A stretch of 64,000 bases of DNA from Halomicrobium katesii DSM 19301 (GTDB lineage: Archaea; Halobacteriota; Halobacteria; Halobacteriales; Haloarculaceae), in assembly GCF_000379085.1 (NCBI RefSeq), contig NZ_KB905378.1, positions 145,801 through 209,800 of the forward strand, given 5' to 3'. The translations under genes and the position numbers were made by a program. How positions within the stretch are numbered: position 1 is the first letter of the stretch; each line of letters begins with the position of its first letter. Below, in pieces: positions 42,362 through 49,752 of this stretch. Under the pieces are notes generated by a model, which worked only from the letters and a program-made list of their open reading frames with translations, did no database searches and was not told the DNA's origin.

Positions 42362-43258
42362 GTGAGGTTCGTCGAGGAGATCGTCGTCGACGAGTTCCTG
42401 CCGACCTTCAGGTCGCTGCTCGCGGAGGCGTTGCGCGAGCGTGGCCTCACCCAGTCGGAGGTGGCCGAGCTGCTGGGGATCAGCCAGAGCGCCGTCTCGA
42501 AGTACGCCCACGGAGAGGTCGAGCGCAACGAGCGCCTGCTGGAGAACGACCGGCTGGCGGCGCTGACCGAGGAGCTGTCCGACGGGCTGGCAAGCGGCGA
42601 GATGACGCCCGTCCAGGCGTTGATCGAGACGGAAGTGGTCGTCCGCGAACTCGAACAAGGGGGCACACTCGCGGCGCTGCACGAGGACGCCGTTCCGGAA
42701 CTCGCCGAGTACGGCGGCGACTTCGCGGTCCACGACCCCGACAGCAACCTCCGGGAGGCAGAACAGACCTTCTCGTCGGTACGGCGCGGGCTGCGGCTAC
42801 TGGAGAACACCAGTGGCTTCGCCACGCTCATTCCGGCGGTCGGCTCCAACCTCGTCGAGGCCCTCAGCGACGCGACAGGCATCGAAGACGTAGCCGGCGT
42901 CCCCGGTCGGATCCTCGACGTGAAGGGGCGGGCGACGATCCCGGCCGAGCCGGAGTTCGGCGTCAGCGAACACGTCGCGGGCGTGTTGCTCGCGGCGCAG
43001 GCCGGCGGCGCGGACGCGAACGCGATGGTGAACGTCCGCTACGACGACGGCGTCGTCGACGACCTCGAAGCCGCGGGGTACACGACGGTCGCGTTCGACG
43101 CCGAGGCCGACACCGAGACCGCGATCGCGGCCGCACTCGACGAGTGCCCGGACGCCGACGTGCTCTATCAGACCGGCGGCATGGGAATCGAACCGATCAG
43201 CTACGTGGTCGGGCCTGACGCCAGCGCCGTCGCGGAGATCGTCCGCGAGATCGCGTGA
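42362..43258 (+). CDS. ThiR-type thiamine regulator: HTH fused to ThiN-like domain
   Basis: A 298-residue protein. Residues 10-50 (ALRERGLTQSEVAELLGISQ, SAVSKYAHGE) form a Cro/XRE-type helix-turn-helix; from about 125 the sequence (EAEQTFSSVRRGLRLLENTS, LIPAVGSNLVEAL, RILDVKGRATIP, MVNVRYDDGV) is a ThiN domain, which in catalytic ThiDN makes thiamine phosphate and in archaeal ThiR regulators binds it. A role as thiamine-phosphate-responsive regulator is inferred; thi4 in this window is a likely target. GTG start. Confidence 0.85.
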   Translation: MRFVEEIVVDEFLPTFRSLLAEALRERGLTQSEVAELLGISQSAVSKYAHGEVERNERLLENDRLAALTEELSDGLASGEMTPVQALIETEVVVRELEQGGTLAALHEDAVPELAEYGGDFAVHDPDSNLREAEQTFSSVRRGLRLLENTSGFATLIPAVGSNLVEALSDATGIEDVAGVPGRILDVKGRATIPAEPEFGVSEHVAGVLLAAQAGGADANAMVNVRYDDGVVDDLEAAGYTTVAFDAEADTETAIAAALDECPDADVLYQTGGMGIEPISYVVGPDASAVAEIVREIA

Positions 43259-43890
43259 TGGGCGACGTGCGCTCGTTCTACGGCCGGTGGGCGCGCCTCT
43301 ACGACCTGCTGGCGACGCTGCCCGGCGTCCGGTCGTGGCGGCGCGCGGCAGCGTCCGACCTCGATCTTGCAGCCGGCCAGACCGTCGTCGAGATGGGGTG
43401 TGGCACCGGTGCGAACCTCCCGCACCTGCGGTCGGCGGTCGGCTCCGAGGGGCGTGTCCTCGGGCTCGACGTGACACGGGCGATGCTCGACCGCGCGCGC
43501 GGTCGCGGCGACGCCGACCTGCTGCGAGGGGACGCGACCCAGCTGCCCCTGCAGAGTGGCGTCGACGGCTTGCTCGGGACGTTCGTCGTCGGCATGTTCG
43601 CCGATCCCCGCTCGGTCGTCGACGAGTGGTGTACCCTCGTCGGACCCGGCCACCGGGTCGCACTGTTGCACTTTACGAGGAGCCGGCGTGCGTGGGCGCG
43701 ACCGATCGACGCCTGCTACCGGGCGTTCGTCTGGGCGTCCTCGACCGACAAGCGCCAGCGCGGCGTGGCCGACAGCCACGACAGGCGCGTCGAGGAGGCC
43801 TATCGACGGCTGGCCGAGCGCACGGCGGACTACCGCGAGCGACGGCTGGCCGGTGGCTACCTCCGGCTGGCGAGTGGCCGCGTCGAGTGA
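43258..43890 (+). CDS. class I SAM-dependent methyltransferase
   Basis: A 210-residue methyltransferase, UbiE-like: SFYGRWARLYDLLATLPGV, motif I VVEMGCGTGANLP, VLGLDVTRAMLDRA and LRGDATQLPLQSGVDG. Substrate unknown; menaquinone or small-molecule type. Its ATG overlaps the ThiR stop by one base (TGATG), implying coupling to ThiR. Confidence 0.82.
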   Translation: MGDVRSFYGRWARLYDLLATLPGVRSWRRAAASDLDLAAGQTVVEMGCGTGANLPHLRSAVGSEGRVLGLDVTRAMLDRARGRGDADLLRGDATQLPLQSGVDGLLGTFVVGMFADPRSVVDEWCTLVGPGHRVALLHFTRSRRAWARPIDACYRAFVWASSTDKRQRGVADSHDRRVEEAYRRLAERTADYRERRLAGGYLRLASGRVE

Positions 43891-43924
43891 CGGGACGGTC
43901 GGCGGCGGTGGTCCGGACGACGAA

Positions 43925-44689
43925 TCAGGGGCGGTACCGCTCGGCGTGGACCGAACAGAACGCGGTTCCCTGAAGCTGTGCGGCGACGACGCCGGGCTGG
44001 CGGTGGGGGTTCGCCAGTCGGCAGCCAGACTCTTCGCAGAATCCCTCGCCCGTCTCCAGATAGTGGTACGCCTGCAGGACGTAGCCCTTGAGCGCCTCGG
44101 TCGTGCGCGGGTCGTCTTCGACGAGAAACTCTCCCTCGACCTCGCTCTCTAGGACCTCTCGTGGCGGGGAGTCGCCCGACACCATCGCGTGCTTCTGTTG
44201 TTCCTTGTAGTACTGTTCTGGCTTGGCGGGGGCCTCGTAGAGCCCCGGGACCGACACGAGCGCCGGCTGACCGAGGACGTTGACGCGCTTGTGCCAGCGG
44301 CCGTCGTGGTCGCCCCAGGTGCCGAGGACGCGATCGAGCACCGGGACGTGGAGGTGATCGAGCCCGCGCTCGTCGGCGGGCAGTCGTTCCCCGAGGCTCC
44401 GCTGGACCTGCAGGCCGTCGTAGATGACGCCGCCGGCCCGCTCGGGGTGGTCAAGCGCCCGCTGCTCGTAGCGAACGATCCCCAGCATCGCGTTGCCCGT
44501 CTCGCGCTCGTACGGCGAGAGCACCCGCGCGGCGGCGAACGCTTCGGCCAGCTCGTCGTCGGCGTACAGATCGAGGAAGCGATCCCGAACGTCGACGCCG
44601 GCCTCGATCCGCTCGGCCAGCCAGTCGGCGATGGCGTCCACGTCGGCGACCGTCGTCGGTGCCCGGTACAGTGTGACCCGTTCGACCAT
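43925..44689 (-). CDS. conserved haloarchaeal protein, function unknown
   Basis: A 254-residue soluble protein: VERVTLYRAPTTVADVDAIA, NAMLGIVRYEQRALDHPERA, GGVIYDGLQVQRSL, KPEQYYKEQQKHAM and a C-terminal zinc-like GFCEESGCRLANPHRQPG then FCSVHAERY, where Cys/His pairs could hold a metal. I recognise it as a common haloarchaeal hypothetical but not its function. ATG 44689 chosen; the upstream extension is across the spacer. Confidence 0.7.
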   Translation of the reverse strand: MVERVTLYRAPTTVADVDAIADWLAERIEAGVDVRDRFLDLYADDELAEAFAAARVLSPYERETGNAMLGIVRYEQRALDHPERAGGVIYDGLQVQRSLGERLPADERGLDHLHVPVLDRVLGTWGDHDGRWHKRVNVLGQPALVSVPGLYEAPAKPEQYYKEQQKHAMVSGDSPPREVLESEVEGEFLVEDDPRTTEALKGYVLQAYHYLETGEGFCEESGCRLANPHRQPGVVAAQLQGTAFCSVHAERYRP

Positions 44690-44760
44690 GTATGAGTGGG
44701 TGGTACCAGCCAGTGAAACAGTTACGGTCCGGGCCAACGGTAGAGAACAGATCGAGCATT

Positions 44761-45048
44761 CGCGCGAACGAGCGGTTCGAAGAACCCGGAAGTTCGCGCG
44801 ATTCGCCGTCAGAGCAAGCTCTGACGAGCAGTGCGTTCGCGGTGCTCACGCACAACACCGCGAGCGCGCTGGTGGCGAGATTCCGAAGGAATCTCGAAAG
44901 ACGAACGGCGAAGCCGTGAGTCAGGCGCGACTCGCGGCTTTTTCACCACCGGAAGACTCATTTCACTCGTCTTCCGAGCCTTTCCTCGCTTCGCTCGGCA
45001 AGACCACGTCTTTGCGAGGGGGTACCCACAGCGCCGCGAAGCGGCGCG
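44761..45048. repeat. array of short hairpins, most with a GAA loop
   Basis: The 385-bp gene-free spacer 44690-45074 contains at least seven stems of unrelated sequence: CGCGCGAA/TTCGCGCG (44761-44800) enclosing GGTTC-GAA-GAACC (44774-44786); GTCAGAGC-AA... pairing as GTCAGAGC/GCTCTGAC (44808-44825); GCGGTG/CACCGC (44839-44861); GAGATTCC-GAA-GGAATCTC (44877-44895); ACGGC-GAA-GCCGT (44905-44917); GGAAGAC/GTCTTCC (44953-44977); GCGCCGC-GAA-GCGGCGC (45032-45048). No coding region is supported. Confidence 0.65.
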
Positions 45049-45074
45049 AGGAAACCCCCGCAGTAAAAAGATGG

Positions 45075-46622
45075 TCAGTCGTCGGCGACGACCGGCTCGC
45101 CCTCGTCGGCGAGGAGTCGGTCGATGGCGTCGACCATCGCGTGGACGGAGGCCCGGGTGATGTCCGAGTCGCTGTTGGACACCGTCACCGTCCGGTCGCC
45201 CCGAGACATCTCGACCTCGACGGTGACGACGGCGTCGGTGTTGCCGGTGATGGCGTCGACGTGGTAGGAGTCGAGGTTCCAGTTGACAGAGCTACCGAGC
45301 GCTTCCTCGATGGCGGTCATCGCGGCGTCGACCGGGCCAGAGCCGGTGGCACTGGCGGGCTCGCGTTCCTCGCCGTCGACGGCGAGGCGGACGCTGGCCG
45401 TCGGAGTACCGCCACCGGCGATGGTCGTCAGATCGAGCAGTTCGACGCGGCGCTCGCGGTCGGTGCCTTTGACCTCCTCAGTGATGGTCAGCAGGTCGGC
45501 GTCGGTGACCCGTCGGCCGCGGTCGCCGATCTCCTTGACCCGCCCGACGATCGTCGCGAGCTCGTCGTCGCTCACGTCGATGTCGTGCTCGTCGAGCGCG
45601 GCGGCGACCCCCGCGCGCCCGGCGTGTTTGCCCAGCGCGAGGCGGCGCTCGCGACCCACCTTCTCGGGCCGGTAGGGCTCGTACATCGCGTCGTCTTTCA
45701 GCGTCCCGTCGGTGTGGATGCCCGACTCGTGGGTGAAGGCGTTCTGGCCGACGACGGCCTTGTTCGGGGCCAGCTGGATCCCCGTCGTGTTGGCGATCAG
45801 CTGTGCGAGGTCGTACACCTCGGTCAGGTCCATCGTCTCGACGCCGTAGCCGTGATCGAGCGCGATGGCGACCTCCTCTAAGGCGACGTTGCCGGCCCGC
45901 TCGCCGATGCCGTTGATGGTCCCGTGGACCATGTCGGCACCGGCGGCGACGGCCACCAGCGCGTTCATCACCGCGAGCCCGAGGTCGTCGTGGGTGTGGG
46001 CGCTGACCGGCCCCAGTTTCGAGAGCCGGGAGACGGCTTCGAGCGCGCCGTCCGGCGTCGCGTGACCGACGGTGTCGGCCCAGCAGATCCGGTCCGCACC
46101 GGCGTCGATGGCGGCACCGAGCAGTTCTTCGAGGTAGTCCAGGTCCGCCCGGGAGCCGTCCTCGCCGATGACCTCGACCCACAACCCCTGCGCTTTGGCG
46201 TACTCGACCAGCTCGACGGTCGAGGCGACGTTGTCCGCCCGAGAGGTCCCGACCTTGTCCTCGACGTGGCGGTCGCTGGCGGGGACGACGAGGTTGATCC
46301 CGTCGACGCCACACTCCAGCGCGAGGTCGATGTCGTCGCGAATGCCACGGCAGAAGCTCGTCACCGTCGCGTCGAGGTCGAGATCGGCCACGCGGGAGAT
46401 AGTCTTTCGCTCGCCCGGCCCGGTACAGGCGCTGCCCGCCTCGATCACGTCGATCTCGGCCGCGTCGAGCTGGCGGGCGATGCGTGCCTTCTCGTCGGGC
46501 GAGAGCGAGATTCCGGGGGCCTGCTCCCCGTCTCGAAGCGTGGTGTCAAGGAACTGTACGCCGTCAGCATCAGAGAGGTCCCGCGTCAGCGGGTGACCCC
46601 CGAACAATGTCGTCTCTGTCAC
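45075..46622 (-). CDS. 2-isopropylmalate/citramalate synthase family enzyme
   Basis: Claisen-type condensing enzyme of branched-chain amino acid synthesis: 2-isopropylmalate (acetyl-CoA + 2-oxoisovalerate) or citramalate (acetyl-CoA + pyruvate). The 515-residue protein has FLDTTLRDGEQAPGISLS, IEAGSACTGPGE, SAHTHDDLGLAV with metal-binding HxH, GIGERAGNVALEEV and a full C-terminal LeuA allosteric domain (GGGTPTASVRLAVDGEE onward). LeuA and CimA cannot be told apart safely here. A leader ORF precedes it by 16 bases. Confidence 0.88.
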   Translation of the reverse strand: MTETTLFGGHPLTRDLSDADGVQFLDTTLRDGEQAPGISLSPDEKARIARQLDAAEIDVIEAGSACTGPGERKTISRVADLDLDATVTSFCRGIRDDIDLALECGVDGINLVVPASDRHVEDKVGTSRADNVASTVELVEYAKAQGLWVEVIGEDGSRADLDYLEELLGAAIDAGADRICWADTVGHATPDGALEAVSRLSKLGPVSAHTHDDLGLAVMNALVAVAAGADMVHGTINGIGERAGNVALEEVAIALDHGYGVETMDLTEVYDLAQLIANTTGIQLAPNKAVVGQNAFTHESGIHTDGTLKDDAMYEPYRPEKVGRERRLALGKHAGRAGVAAALDEHDIDVSDDELATIVGRVKEIGDRGRRVTDADLLTITEEVKGTDRERRVELLDLTTIAGGGTPTASVRLAVDGEEREPASATGSGPVDAAMTAIEEALGSSVNWNLDSYHVDAITGNTDAVVTVEVEMSRGDRTVTVSNSDSDITRASVHAMVDAIDRLLADEGEPVVADD

Positions 46623-46638
46623 GGTTGTGTCCTGCGAG

Positions 46639-46713
46639 TTATCGTCGCTGGCGAATTTCGCGCCCAGCCGCCGTGAGGCGACTTCCTCTATCCTCGTTGT
46701 CGGAATCCGACAT
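46639..46713 (-). CDS. 24-residue leader ORF upstream of leuA/cimA
   Basis: ATG 46713 opens MSDSDNEDRGSRLTAAGREI followed by RQRR and a TAA at 46641-46639, 16 bases before the leuA/cimA ATG. An acidic start and basic end look like a real haloarchaeal small protein. There is one leucine and no Ile/Val run, so classical attenuation is not evident. A TATA-like GATTAATC lies about 30-40 bases upstream. Confidence 0.45.
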   Translation of the reverse strand: MSDSDNEDRGSRLTAAGREIRQRR

Positions 46714-46775
46714 AGTACTCGATGGTCAAGCGGCCGCCGCTGATTAATCTGTTGGGATCGTTTCGCACGGTCGGG

Positions 46776-47156
46776 TCACGACTCGATCACCACGCGGTCG
46801 CCGGGCTCGACGCCGTCGGCCGCGCCCGCCGGTAGCTCGACGACGGTATCGGCGCGGGCCATCCCCAGCCCGGTCCAGGGCGACAGCGTCTTCACCTGTG
46901 CGACCGCCTCGTCCCGGAGCCAGACCACGTCGATGGGGAACCGAACGAACAGCATGTGAATCGACTGGTAGCCGTAGTCGCCGAGCAGTGCCGAGAGCGG
47001 CCAGGGTGGCCCGTGGAGTCGAAAGACCAGCGCGTAGTCGTCCGGGATCGACCCGCGAAACATCAGCCCCTTCGCCTGTTCGACGGTCGACGCGGCCACC
47101 TCGACGGTGTCGGCGAGCGTCCGCCGTTCGTCTCCATCCTCGTGGACGACGCGCAT
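46776..47156 (-). CDS. DUF192 family protein
   Basis: A 126-residue protein: VEVAASTVEQAKGLMFRGSI, MLFVRFPIDVVWLRDEAVAQ, WTGLGMARADTVVELPAGAA and DGVEPGDRVVI are the DUF192 landmarks. Structure in this family is a beta barrel of unknown role, sometimes linked to export. No signal peptide in this version. Divergent from the HNH-like gene (78 bases). Confidence 0.85.
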   Translation of the reverse strand: MRVVHEDGDERRTLADTVEVAASTVEQAKGLMFRGSIPDDYALVFRLHGPPWPLSALLGDYGYQSIHMLFVRFPIDVVWLRDEAVAQVKTLSPWTGLGMARADTVVELPAGAADGVEPGDRVVIES

Positions 47157-47234
47157 GGCCGTTGGTGGAGGCCGCGGGGCAAAACCCTTGCTGGCCCGAG
47201 ACAGATTCAAGCGTCTCGATTCGTCAGTGGGCGT

Positions 47235-47807
47235 ATGGAGAAGGCACCCGGCGGGACGAGCGTCGGCGTCGACGACCCCTACGCGCACGTCGACCGCTGT
47301 GATTGGATCACGGACGACGGAAAGTGCCGGTGGGCCGTCGAACACGGCCACCACGATCCAGAGTTCGCCGACGCACGCAGCGCCGAGGACTTTCAGTGTC
47401 CCGTCGTCGCCGGGGGAGACGACCACGACCCCAGCGTCTCCTCGACGGACGAGCAGGCGGGCCGGTGGGACTGGGGAGACTGCCCGCACTTCCGGCGACG
47501 CGAACGCGACCGGGCGTGTACTCGCTGCGGGCTCGAAGAGCGACGGATGGCCCACACCGACGAGCGGCCGCTGCTGGAAGAACACCACCTGTCCTATCGC
47601 GAGGGGAGCGGCGACGACCTGAACCACGAGATCACGATCTACCTCTGTCGGTGGTGTCACGCGAAAGTCCACCAGTCGTGGGCGCGGATCGACGACGACG
47701 CGAACCCGGACCCGGAGGCCGTCGCCGAGCGCGAGGGGCGACGCACGCGCGAGCGGTCCGAGCTCGGGTTCGAATCGGCGGCCGAGCGCTACCGCGACGA
47801 CGAGTGA
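47235..47807 (+). CDS. HNH-like zinc protein, haloarchaeal
   Basis: A 190-residue protein rich in Cys/His: HVDRCDWITDDGKCRWAVEH, DCPHFRRRERDRACTRCGLEE, EEHHLSY and CRWCHAKVHQSWARI. The last two segments fit a compact HNH endonuclease core (H-H...C..CH...H), with two extra potential zinc sites before it. Whether it cuts DNA is unknown. Recognised as a haloarchaeal conserved family without assigned function. Confidence 0.7.
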   Translation: MEKAPGGTSVGVDDPYAHVDRCDWITDDGKCRWAVEHGHHDPEFADARSAEDFQCPVVAGGDDHDPSVSSTDEQAGRWDWGDCPHFRRRERDRACTRCGLEERRMAHTDERPLLEEHHLSYREGSGDDLNHEITIYLCRWCHAKVHQSWARIDDDANPDPEAVAEREGRRTRERSELGFESAAERYRDDE

Positions 47808-47816
47808 GTGTTCTGG

Positions 47817-47832
47817 GTATCATATATGATAC
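47817..47832. promoter_or_regulatory. perfect 16-bp palindrome GTATCATATATGATAC over the kinase promoter
   Basis: The dyad includes a TATA-like CATATATGA and lies 52-67 bases before the histidine kinase ATG at 47884. A factor bound here would compete with TBP. It also follows the HNH-like gene's stop by nine bases. Confidence 0.45.
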
Positions 47833-47883
47833 TCACAAGATGCCGTTAAACCCCCCATGTGAAAACTGAACACAAGCACTGCC

Positions 47884-48972
47884 ATGAATCTCACCAAGCA
47901 GTCGCTGGGGCAGTCGTACGTCGTCGCGGCGGGCGTCGTCTTGAGTCTGGCGCTGCTGGGCCACGCCGTCGTCGCGTCCGAGCACGGCTGGCTAACTGCC
48001 GTCCTGATCGTCGGTGGACTGGTGCCGGCGCTGACGCTCGCTTGCGCGCAGTACTGGCTCCCGGCCAGTGGTATCGAGGGCGAGCAGGTGTGGCGCGTCG
48101 CCGAGTGGAGCAGTCTCGGAATCGGTATATTGACACTAGTCAACGTCTCGGTCCTCGCGTTCGGCCGTCCACTGAGCGATCTCGGACCGGTGGTGCTGGC
48201 GACGAGCGTCGCCATCGGCGGCATAGCCGGTGTCCTCGTGGGGACGATGCTCGAACTGCGAAACACCAACGCACGGCTCCAGCGGAGTAACGACGTTCTC
48301 AACCGGGTGCTCCGGCACAACCTCCGCAACGACCTGACCGTCGTCCTCGGCCATCTGAGCGAACTCGAAGCCAACGTCTCGGGCCAGCAGGCCGACCGCG
48401 TCCGGCGAGTCGAGAGGAAGGTCGACGAGATCGTCGCGACGACGGAGAAAGCTCGCGAGATCGACGTGGCACTCACCGCCGAACACCGAACGCAGCACCC
48501 TCTCGACGTGGTGTCCCACGTCAGGGAACGCGCCGAAGCGGTCGAGACAGCCTACCCGGACGCGACGGTCGAGACCGACCTGCCAGAGTCGGCATGGGTG
48601 TACGGGGACTGGCTCGTCGGGACCGTCCTCGACAACGTCGTCGAGAACGTGATCGTCCACGCCGAGGGCGACCCGTATCTCCGGATCGACTGCGAACGAG
48701 ACGGCAGCGGTGTCACGGTTCGGATCGCCGACGACTGTCCGCGGATTCCCGACCACGAGCGCCCGATGTTCGATCACGGTGTCGAGACGCCGCTGAACCA
48801 CTCGACCGGGGTCGGCCTCTGGCTCGTCCAGTCGGTCATGGAGAGCTACGGCGGCGACGTGACGCTGGCAGCCAGCGAGGCGGGCGGGAACCGGGTCGAC
48901 CTGACGTTTCCGGCGGCACCGAGCGGGGACGAGGAACGGCTCTCCGATCGTCTGCGCCGATCAGAGCACTGA
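47884..48972 (+). CDS. membrane histidine kinase
   Basis: A 362-residue sensor kinase: about four N-terminal helices (residues 10-120) without an external domain, a dimerisation helix with RVLRHNLRNDLTVVLGH (His145 is the phospho-acceptor), and an ATPase domain with DNVVENVIVHA (N box), RIADDCPRIPDHE (G1) and STGVGLWLVQSV (G2). The haloarchaeal HxxLRN(D/E) form is typical. Signal unknown; no response regulator nearby. Stop codon is followed directly by a palindromic repeat. Confidence 0.88.
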   Translation: MNLTKQSLGQSYVVAAGVVLSLALLGHAVVASEHGWLTAVLIVGGLVPALTLACAQYWLPASGIEGEQVWRVAEWSSLGIGILTLVNVSVLAFGRPLSDLGPVVLATSVAIGGIAGVLVGTMLELRNTNARLQRSNDVLNRVLRHNLRNDLTVVLGHLSELEANVSGQQADRVRRVERKVDEIVATTEKAREIDVALTAEHRTQHPLDVVSHVRERAEAVETAYPDATVETDLPESAWVYGDWLVGTVLDNVVENVIVHAEGDPYLRIDCERDGSGVTVRIADDCPRIPDHERPMFDHGVETPLNHSTGVGLWLVQSVMESYGGDVTLAASEAGGNRVDLTFPAAPSGDEERLSDRLRRSEH

Positions 48973-49053
48973 TACGGACGGTTGTAGGCGTTTACCCAGT
49001 CGACCGCACGACGGCGTGCGGTCGATCTGGTAAAGACCTACAACTTTCCGTAT
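48972..49053. repeat. palindromic repeat copy 2 (82 bp)
   Basis: Outer arms ATACGG...TTGTAGG and CCTACAA...CCGTAT, then TTTACC/GGTAAA, and an inner perfect stem TCGACCGCAC (49000-49009) / GTGCGGTCGA (49016-49025) with a 6-base loop. Outer arms match the copy at 62882-62962; the inner stem is a different sequence that still pairs. It starts at the last base of the kinase stop codon. Confidence 0.8.
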
Positions 49054-49117
49054 GACCCGTCAGGTGCGTTCGGTCGTTTCAAGAGATATATACGGCCCGA
49101 TAGCGTCCCCTGTAGTA

Positions 49118-49669
49118 ATGACCGAAATCGCCGTCATCGACAATCACGGCCAGTTCACGCACCTCGAACAGCGTGCGCTGCGCGACATCGGCGTCGACGT
49201 GGAACTCGTCGACAACGACACGCCGCCCGGCGAGATCGAGGCCGACGGCCTCGTCCTCTCGGGCGGACCAGACATGGACCGCATCGGCAACTGCCCGGCG
49301 TACCTCGACATGGACGTGCCGATTCTGGGCATCTGTCTGGGGATGCAGCTGATGGCCGACCGGCTCGGTGGCCGCGTCGGTGCCGGCGAGTACGGCGGCT
49401 ACGCCGACGTGACCGTCCAGATCGACGACGACGAGGACCCGCTGGTCGGATCGCTGGCCCCGGAGACGCGCGTCTGGGCCAGCCACGCCGACGAGGTCAA
49501 GGAAGTGCCCGACGGGTTCGAGCGCACCGCACAGTCCGACGTGTGCAACGTCGAGGCCATGAGCAACGGGACCGATCGCTTCGGCGTCCAGTGGCACCCG
49601 GAAGTCGCCCACACCGAAGAGGGCAAAGCGGTGTTCGAGAACTTCCTCGCCGTCTGTAACGGAGAGTGA
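49118..49669 (+). CDS. guaAA: GMP synthase subunit A (glutamine amidotransferase)
   Basis: Releases ammonia from glutamine for the ATP-pyrophosphatase subunit that makes GMP from XMP. The 183-residue class I amidotransferase has VLSGGPDMDR, the nucleophile elbow GICLGMQLM (Cys73), and FGVQWHPEVAHTEEG with the catalytic His/Glu. Archaea split GuaA into two genes; subunit B is not in this window. ATG 49118 begins TEIAVIDNHGQ, the family start. Confidence 0.94.
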   Translation: MTEIAVIDNHGQFTHLEQRALRDIGVDVELVDNDTPPGEIEADGLVLSGGPDMDRIGNCPAYLDMDVPILGICLGMQLMADRLGGRVGAGEYGGYADVTVQIDDDEDPLVGSLAPETRVWASHADEVKEVPDGFERTAQSDVCNVEAMSNGTDRFGVQWHPEVAHTEEGKAVFENFLAVCNGE

Positions 49670-49752
49670 GCCGTCGATACCGCAGGTAACCGACCCACCG
49701 CGGGAGGGCGCAGACGGGTACATTTAACCGGATCGATGGGGTGGCCTACAGT

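Noticed and set aside
44493-45881. Long plus-strand frame through the hairpin spacer into leuA
   Set aside because: It is the open antisense frame of high-GC genes joined across the spacer; sequence is low-complexity and antisense to two well-supported genes.
48972-49053. Possible CRISPR repeat
   Set aside because: Copies are single, far apart and palindromic over 81-82 bp, with no regular spacers and no cas genes.
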